Shown here one piece after another: positions 17,570 to 64,000 of a stretch of DNA of 64,000 nucleotides. Under the pieces are notes generated by a model. The model was not told the origin of the DNA. It searched no databases and saw nothing but the letters and a program-made list of their open reading frames with translations. Each line of letters starts with the position of its first letter. The stretch's first letter is position 1. The position numbers and the translations under genes are program-made. Source of the stretch: Chondrilla cf. caribensis (Eukaryota; Porifera; Demospongiae; Chondrillida; Chondrillidae); assembly GCA_964020155.1 (NCBI GenBank), contig OZ026568.1:1924320-1988319 (forward strand). The letters run 5' to 3'.

Positions 17570-18006
17570 TGTATCCTCTTATCTGAAACCAGACTTAGTA
17601 TTCATTCATTCCATTACTGTAACATTCAATTTGATAATAATTATCTGTTATGTCATTGCTAGGCATGATGGATGCCAATGTATACACAAGCATACAAGTA
17701 CTCAAGTCATGTACATGTACACGAGCATGCATGAGCGTGCACATACGTATTATATATATTGTATATATACGAAAATTAGTATTGCACTAAATAAACGCAT
17801 CCAGGGCGTTTTGTAACTTATGCTATGGTCTAACGAGCATGATCACTTCATGGTCGTGTCGCAAGTACTAGATATCTCACAGACCAGAGAACGTGACTCA
17901 ATTTCAGCCCACTTAACCTAATCAGCACTTGTGTGGCCGCGTTTGTACTAGCCTTTTTCCCCCAAATCTCGCGTACCGAGCTGTTTCAACGGACATCACA
18001 GACACG
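17570..18006. other. Presumed promoter and 5' UTR of P450 copy C
   Basis: AT-rich at first, becoming more GC-balanced from about 17820. No gene is seen. An in-frame ATG at 17929 lies upstream of the preferred start at 18007. Confidence 0.3.
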
Positions 18007-23425
<5,419 letters not shown>

Positions 23426-24500
23426 ACGGCGTGCACTGCTCCAGTGTACCATGGGACTTAAAATGGACAGGCTGTGGAATTTCATTATTTTCAATTAAAA
23501 TCTGTGTATAATATTTTCATAGTTTACTTGAATATTGTGCTATAACATAAGCATATGAATCATGATCAACACTCAATACACTGTATAGTATGCCCATGCC
23601 TGCATGTACATGTCCTATATAATTGTTAGTATGTATGTATGTATACACTCTATATAATAGTATAATAGCTAATATGATATGATATTTAATAATTTTATAA
23701 TAATTATAAGAATATTATAGCATGCATGGGCTCTGGATTTATTATAAAATTTTTAAAGGATGGATTGCATCTTATAATAAAAATTATACTGTAATAATAT
23801 TATTATTATGTATATCATAATACAATATAATAATATACATCCGTATATGTGTCTATTTATAGTCAGCTACATAACTGTATGAAAATAACATTATGCATGG
23901 TATAATATTAATCATTATACATGCACAGTCAGCAAGATTTGAAATTGCATGGCTTCGAGTACGTACATGTGATGTACACGTAATGCATTGCAAGGTCAAA
24001 CTCACTACATATAGCTCTAATAATATTATGTATTAATATTCATACTTTTATATATGTATAATATGTACGTATTATAATTATGCAAAGTATGTATTATGTT
24101 CTAATTAGCTTTTTGTACCAATTTAATTGATCTATTAGTTTTATTATTATTCACATATTGTGTATACGTATACTCAGATGTCTGAAAGAAGTTTGAATGA
24201 ACAATATCAGTATTAATGTATGCACCACAGAACTGAAAGACATAATACGTATATATCATACAACTTTATCACTAAATTGATATTAATGATAATGATTACA
24301 GATCACAAAATACACACTTAAAGAACTAAGTATTAATAATGTTTTTGCCTTAAGACATTAATACTAACACATTACAATACAATTTGTTACTGGAAAAATT
24401 CACATCCTACTAATTAAGGTCTAGAAAATCTTACACACCAATAATAATTGTACCAATGCAATAGCAGATTAGTACGTACATAAGGCAGTTCACACAAAAG
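23426..24500. other. AT-rich intergenic region between convergent genes
   Basis: This separates the 3' end of P450 C (+) from the 3' end of the phosphatase gene (-). It is very AT-rich, with many ATAATATTAT runs and a short ATGT tetranucleotide run near 23630-23642. It probably holds both 3' UTRs and poly(A) sites. No coding frame is supportable. Confidence 0.4.
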
Positions 24501-58794
<34,294 letters not shown>

Positions 58795-59436
58795 CTTTGT
58801 AACACCGAACGAAGAGGAACCACCGCCGAAGCAAAACGTTCCCTTTGGGGAAGACTTCAACTATATTCATAGTCTTGAGCCGTATCACGCGAGTGCCAAT
58901 GCCATAAAAGGACTCCAGGTCAAAACATCCCGGTGTTAATTTTGTACCTGTAATAACAACACGGTTCGCGGCATACGATATACGGCGCTGTCCAAGAGCT
59001 GTTATACTAACTCCAGTTCAGTGCCCTGTGTTCAACTTTGCATCATTTTCATACTAAATCCATAAACGTATCTGAGTAGTATTTCAACACATCAGGTTTT
59101 TGTCATGGTTTGCTGCACGAGACATTTGAAATACATACTGGAGAGCTGGCAATGAGTAGAGTGTATGATTTAATCCATTCCTGTTTCCAGACCCTCTGTT
59201 AATGGTTCGGCATCTTGTTGATACCTCAGACCAGACTCCACCTATTATACAAACAGGTTCATAGATTAGCATGTGCGTCACGAGGTGTTTCGCAATCATT
59301 CTACCTGGAAAATGGCCGCTGCGTAGTATGATAGAGTATCTATGCTGAGAGTCTGATTTCGTTCGCACCCTTCCAAGTTCGCATTGACCTAAAAGACGTT
59401 TCCATGTAGATATTTGTTTTCTCAAACTGATTCAAA
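58795..59436. promoter_or_regulatory. Divergent promoter region between RPTP and YOD1
   Basis: The RPTP start codon (58794, minus) and the YOD1-like start codon (59437, plus) are 642 bp apart and face away from each other. No other gene lies between, so both 5' UTRs and promoters must be here. The base composition is more GC-balanced than the flanks. Specific factor sites were not assigned. An open frame at 59084-59425 (minus) has no recognisable similarity and is best regarded as chance. Confidence 0.5.
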
Positions 59437-62400
59437 ATGGTCGAAAATTTACTCGTGAGTGTATTTGTGTTTATAGTAACGTGTAACGTTTTGTATGCGC
59501 AAACCTGCAAAATTAAGTTGTGTGGTCTATGCTTACGCCTATAGATCTATTACGTTTGATAATAGGTACTCCAAACATCCGTAAACCTAACCCTAAAATT
59601 GTGTTTTAGAGTATTTATGGTTTAATGCTATTGTTTCTCACTTTAGTTGCGAATTAAATGTAAAGAGAAAACTTTCTCCATGAATGGGTTTACTTCCCAA
59701 TCAAAGCTATCTGCAGTTATGAAGGCCATTGAGGAGAAAACCAATGTATTACAGTGTAATCAGATGAGTTAGTGTGCTGGATGGTAATGTATAAGTATTG
59801 TAAGGTAGTTCAGGGTAATTTCAAATACTGGATAACTCTGAACACCTTACTTAAATCACTGCTTGAAGACTGGAGAACAACAACTTACAGTGGGTCTTGG
59901 GAACAGAGTGTAGGTGTACTAGTAAGCTTCTAAACAATTGTCAGAATTCATTCATACCGCACCTTTTATAGCAACAGCAGGCTAAAGCTCACTTGTCACC
60001 CTAGATAAACAGAATAAGTGAGTTTTCAAAACTCCAGTTCATCAGCCATACGTAGTAGTGATGTTTTTAAGGTCAATTTCTTATATTCTTCTTTGTTTGT
60101 CTGTTTGACACTCATTTCACCATTGCCCATATCTTCAAGCGTGATCATTAATAATTACCCAAATTACAGCATTACGTCCTTCATTGAATCAACCTTTCTA
60201 GTTCACTTTATAATAGCTATACTACGAATAAGGCGATTGATCATCATCTTTGAGTAGCATACAACCCAGTACAGCACAGCTCAGTTTGTTTCAAAGCTCT
60301 GTTTCAGTGACATGTATGGCCAACAGAAGTTTGAAGGTTTATTCAAAATTACCTTGATGTATAGTATAAGCCGGTACTTGAAGCATACAAATCTGTAGAC
60401 AAGTAGAGTGAGTGAGCATTGATTTTCACTAATAGGATTAGCTTATGTACTCAAATGCCATCAATGAAATCAGTATCAATATAAAATCCCTAATGACCAC
60501 CTTTGTCAGTTGTACTAGATGTGTATGTATCCCTACACCTGAGTGGCTAGGAGCTTATTGTAGTGACAAATACAATTAACCATATTACGTAGCTTGTTTT
60601 CATGCTTAAATATATCCCATATTTTCAAGTAGCATAATATTATTATACAATGGAAGCCTTTTACTGCTCAACACAATCCACTTTTCGAGTTTTGTTTGGT
60701 TTGCTGTACAGTGTACATGGGAATCGTACTTCTAATAGGAACAACATCTGATAGCAGAAACCAATTTTGTGGGACCTTTCCAAGTACGTAGTCTGTCTTC
60801 AACCAGTTACTACTCTACATACATAATCGTAGACTGATTATGTTGCTATCTTATGTGTTTTTATAGTACTAATAGGGTTCCCTCCAAAGGAGATCGTGTC
60901 TTATAGTCCATCATCAATGCTGAGTAAACTTGGGATTAAATCGAGGGAGACCTTGATTGTCAGAGAAGTACCAGCTGAGGAAAGGAAGATAAGAGAAGCA
61001 CAGAGGGAGGATACTCTCAGGGATGCTGTTGGCTGTTTTACATTGCAGTTAGTTACAGACTGGTGTTCTCATGCTATTCTGCTTTGTTATAAACACTGTT
61101 CTACGCCTTGGCTATCTATGCCTACACTAGTAAGGGATTGGAAGAAGTGATACATTGCTAATTACTATGTAACTAGTTTGTATATCTCTGTAATAGTTAT
61201 TAGACAACAGGTGTTCAATTATAATTTGGGCATTGTCTTAAAAATGATATGCCCAATTAAACACACTTATAACTAATAAATGATTATATTAATGATTTCA
61301 TAAATGATAGCATTTCCATTGCCTGCCTGTCCCTTATGTACTTCTCACAACATTGCATCCCTCAAATGACTCTTTGTTGGAATTTGAATACATCTCTCTA
61401 CTATACAACAGTTCATTTCAAACACAGTTCTCTGAATATTATTTGCATCTGAGTGTGAATGCAGTGTTTGAAACTGCTTAAGGTAACAATGCTACCTTGT
61501 ATACTTGCATTTGTGAACTATTTGTCGACATTACATTCTGCAGATCAGTGCCTTCAAATAACTCCTGTCTGTTCAGTAGCATAAGGTGAATTCAGTTGTG
61601 TTCAGATCAAACTAGAACTTGGTACTTACATACATAGGCACTCTCTACTCTCTGCAGCTATGTTGTTGATGGTGGTTCCATGTCAACCAGAGAGATGAGA
61701 GGGATAGTGGCAGGAATTGTGCTCTCTGATCCTGTGAAGTACTCTGCTACTGTCCTCGAACGGGAGCCGGAGGAATATGCTCAGTGGATTCAGAAGGATG
61801 AAAGCTGGGGAGGTCAGTGTGTGAATCCTGTGTATGCTCCAGTGTCGTTATGTCACTAGGTGAAGCAGTTGTGTTTGGAGGCTAATTGTAAGTGATAAAA
61901 CCTGTGGGCTTCTGGGAGTGGTGAAAGGTGTCTAGAGAATGTAAAGAAAATTGACAGAACCATGCTTTTAATACTCCCTCAAGCCTGAAGGTTAATTTGC
62001 TGTAAGCCTACATGGTTGGAAACCCTTATTCCTTGTTAACAGGTTTGTATGTACATGTACATACTGCATGCATATTATGTTAAATGTCCATGTACCTGCC
62101 TACACACTACAGATGTACCTGCTGTAGTTATGATCATGTGTGGTAAACTCATATTCACATCAAATCTCTTGATCATTGATTGCACTTGCTGGTACATCCA
62201 TTGTATGAAAAACCCCGAATTTCAACATTCCATGCACTGTTCCGTTGTGTATTACATGTTTTGATGTTCTGAAATGGTCATACTATGCAAGGAAGGTGTA
62301 GAGTGTGTTTGTGGCATGTTGTGCGTGTATTACAAGTGTGAATGACTCATTTTAGGTGAAACAAAATCTGCATGATGCTCACATAGGTTATTGTGTCACT

Positions 62401-64000
62401 TCCTCCTCCAGTTTCATTCTAATAATGTATAACTTTCAATTGTCCCATATTGTACTTAAGTCACAAACACATGATTTCACACGAATGGCCTATTGTTAGT
62501 TTTGATATCTGTAAATGATTTTAATAGTAATTTTGTTGATTTCAACTGTATCGCTGAAGAAGAATATGTCATTCCTTGTTAGTTCTGATACTCTGGAATA
62601 GCTCCAGTAGTAGTTTTGTTGTTTCGGACCCTTTAAATGAGGAATGAATGTGTCATCTGGTCAGGAACATGGGAGTGTACATGAGGTCTAACTGGGTAGT
62701 TTAGAACGAAGTTGATTCACATACTGAATGGGTCAGACTATTTAGAATTGTTACACTGTCCATTATACCTAAGTGTTGCATCAAATATTGGCACTTGAAG
62801 CCTTATATCTGCTTTGTACTATACAGTACAGTGAATTCTCATTAATCTGCCACTGCTTTATCTGCCAAACCTTTTAATCCACCACAATTTCCCAGTACCA
62901 ATATAATGTACAAATACCCATGAACATCCAGTTAATCTGCCAAACTCGTTAATCCACCATTTTTTTTTGAAAACGAATTGTGGGGGATTAACGAGTATTC
63001 GCTGTATATTATTATGAGTTCCTTCCTTCAATTCTCCTCAGGGGCTATAGAATTGTCTGTATTCAGTGAATACTGCAAGATGGAGTTTGATGTCATTGAT
63101 GTGCAAACCCTTCGAGTTGACAAATTTGGTGAGTTCAGATCATCACACGCATGAATACAGCCAAATTTGAAGCTACGAACGTACCCGAATAATTTTGTCA
63201 TGCAATGTAGTGAATCGTCACAACTCTTGTAGCTAACTAAGAACATTGTATTTTTACTTCACTGTTACATTATAAGGTGATAATAGATTTTATTGCATGA
63301 GTAATCACATGTGTACGACTATTGGATTGTCTGTATACAAAGTGCATGGGGCTATAAGGCTTGCATGTGAGGCATACACGTATTGCCCTCACAGTACCTA
63401 CCACCCTGTACAGAGGATGGGCAAATATGTAACCCCCAAGTAATTGTACCTTGTAGTATACTGGTAATACCAACAGGAAAGCACCTTGATAAAGTTGTCC
63501 ATTGGTGCTCTGTTGTCTTTGATAATGCACTAGCATATCTGAATGTCCTCTTGTTGTCTATGCTTTGCTGTTAGTGTCTGTATGCTGTCTGTGTGCAAGG
63601 TTTGTGTAGTACCACAGTCAGACCTTTTTACAACATTTCCTTTGACTCCTCACTTACCCGGCCATTACAACCAGACTGCAGTGGTAGCCAACACAGTCAC
63701 TGTGTATGTGAATGCATCTGTGCCTAGAAGACATGTGATAAAGAGATTGTTGTTGTGTTGGTGTTGTAAAGAGATCTGAATGTATACGGCTCGCAACTGT
63801 GTGGCAGTGTTATGCAGACCAACATTACGAGGGTACCATTCTGTGTCTGACATAATATCCTCCTATAGTGAAACCATTGATCTACAGTGAAACCTTCAAT
63901 GTTAGGTGTGTTTACATAGGCAAACCACAGTGTAGAAATATCTAGGAAAGAAATGAAAGAAGGGTATAAAATTACCAATCAGCTGGGTTTACTAGTTATT
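59437..64000 (+). CDS. YOD1: YOD1/OTU1-like ubiquitin thioesterase, 5' part
   Basis: Exons: 59437-59454, 59647-59755, 60867 to about 61034 (3' end uncertain), 61549-61585, 61658-61812, 63042-63128, continuing past the window. The product is a deubiquitinase of the OTU family that acts with p97/VCP in ER-associated degradation. The N-terminal UBX-like domain starts MVENLLLRIKCKEKTFSMNG and runs to GFPPKEI and SKLGIKSRETLIVRE. The OTU core follows: PSNNSCLFSSI with the nucleophilic Cys, YVVDGG, GIVLSDPVKYSATVLE, YAQWIQKDESWGGAIELSVF, VIDVQTLRVDKFG. All match YOD1 in order and spacing. The residue three before the catalytic Cys is Asn rather than the usual Asp. The catalytic His, expected in LLxYDGxHYD, and the C-terminal zinc finger lie beyond the window. 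Confidence 0.85.
62829..63004. mobile_element. 176-bp pogo/Tigger-type MITE, copy 4
   Basis: CAGTGAATTCTCATTAATC to GATTAACGAGTATTCGCTG, flanked by TA. It lies 37 bp upstream of the acceptor of the YOD1 exon starting at 63042. Confidence 0.8.
63129..64000 (+). other. YOD1 intron sequence to the window edge
   Basis: After the donor GTGAGT following the DKFG codons no further YOD1 exon is recognisable before 64000. Short frames here (for example 63383-63574) show no OTU motif and are probably intronic. Confidence 0.4.

Noticed and set aside
59084..59425. 113-aa minus-strand frame upstream of YOD1
   Set aside because: No recognisable motif, and it lies in the divergent promoter interval. Chance is the simplest explanation.
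63383..63574. 63-aa frame as a possible YOD1 exon
   Set aside because: It lacks the expected LLxYDGxHYD motif and plausible flanking splice phases, so it is treated as intronic.

Overview
This is a metazoan nuclear DNA window: many short, phase-consistent GT-AG introns, AT-rich intergenic and intronic sequence, abundant (CA/GT)n arrays, and many DNA transposons (hAT, pogo/Tigger, a TTAA-flanked Kolobok-like element, several MITE families). The gene content fits an early-branching invertebrate such as a sponge: a receptor tyrosine phosphatase with Ig and FN3 domains, tandem mitochondrial-type cytochrome P450 genes, a YOD1 deubiquitinase and macrodomain relics. The species cannot be fixed from the sequence alone. 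I see no prokaryotic operons, rRNA, tRNA or CRISPR.

Layout. (1) 1-4.9 kb, + strand: a decayed cluster of macrodomain modules related to multi-macro PARP-type proteins, broken by frameshifts, stops and a 247-bp MITE. (2) 5.3-23.4 kb, + strand: three tandem, apparently intact 8-exon P450 genes of the mitochondrial clan (495, 515 and 507 codons by my splicing). All seven intron positions and phases are identical between copies. Some exons are nearly identical between copies and others are very divergent, and (GT/CA)n arrays sit at the splice donors of the homogenised exons. (3) 24.5-58.8 kb, - strand: one 28-exon receptor-type protein tyrosine phosphatase. I rebuilt it from signal peptide to stop as 1,597 aa with every intron phase consistent. 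It carries Ig, Ig, about seven FN3 modules, one membrane helix, an intact catalytic D1 and a degenerate D2. Its introns hold an intact hAT transposon, two pogo/Tigger elements, a Kolobok-like element with THAP and P2X7-like modules, a HIRAN-like element, a BEN-domain relic, many MITEs and a 9-bp minisatellite. (4) 59.4 kb to the end, + strand: the 5' part of a YOD1/OTU1-like deubiquitinase gene. It lies head-to-head with the phosphatase gene across about 640 bp.

The most unusual features are the repeated placement of simple-sequence arrays at splice junctions, including a P450 donor that is itself the first GT of a (GT)n array in all three copies; the exon-wise patchwork of identity among the P450 genes; and the nested Kolobok-like/Tigger element with its two unusual protein modules.
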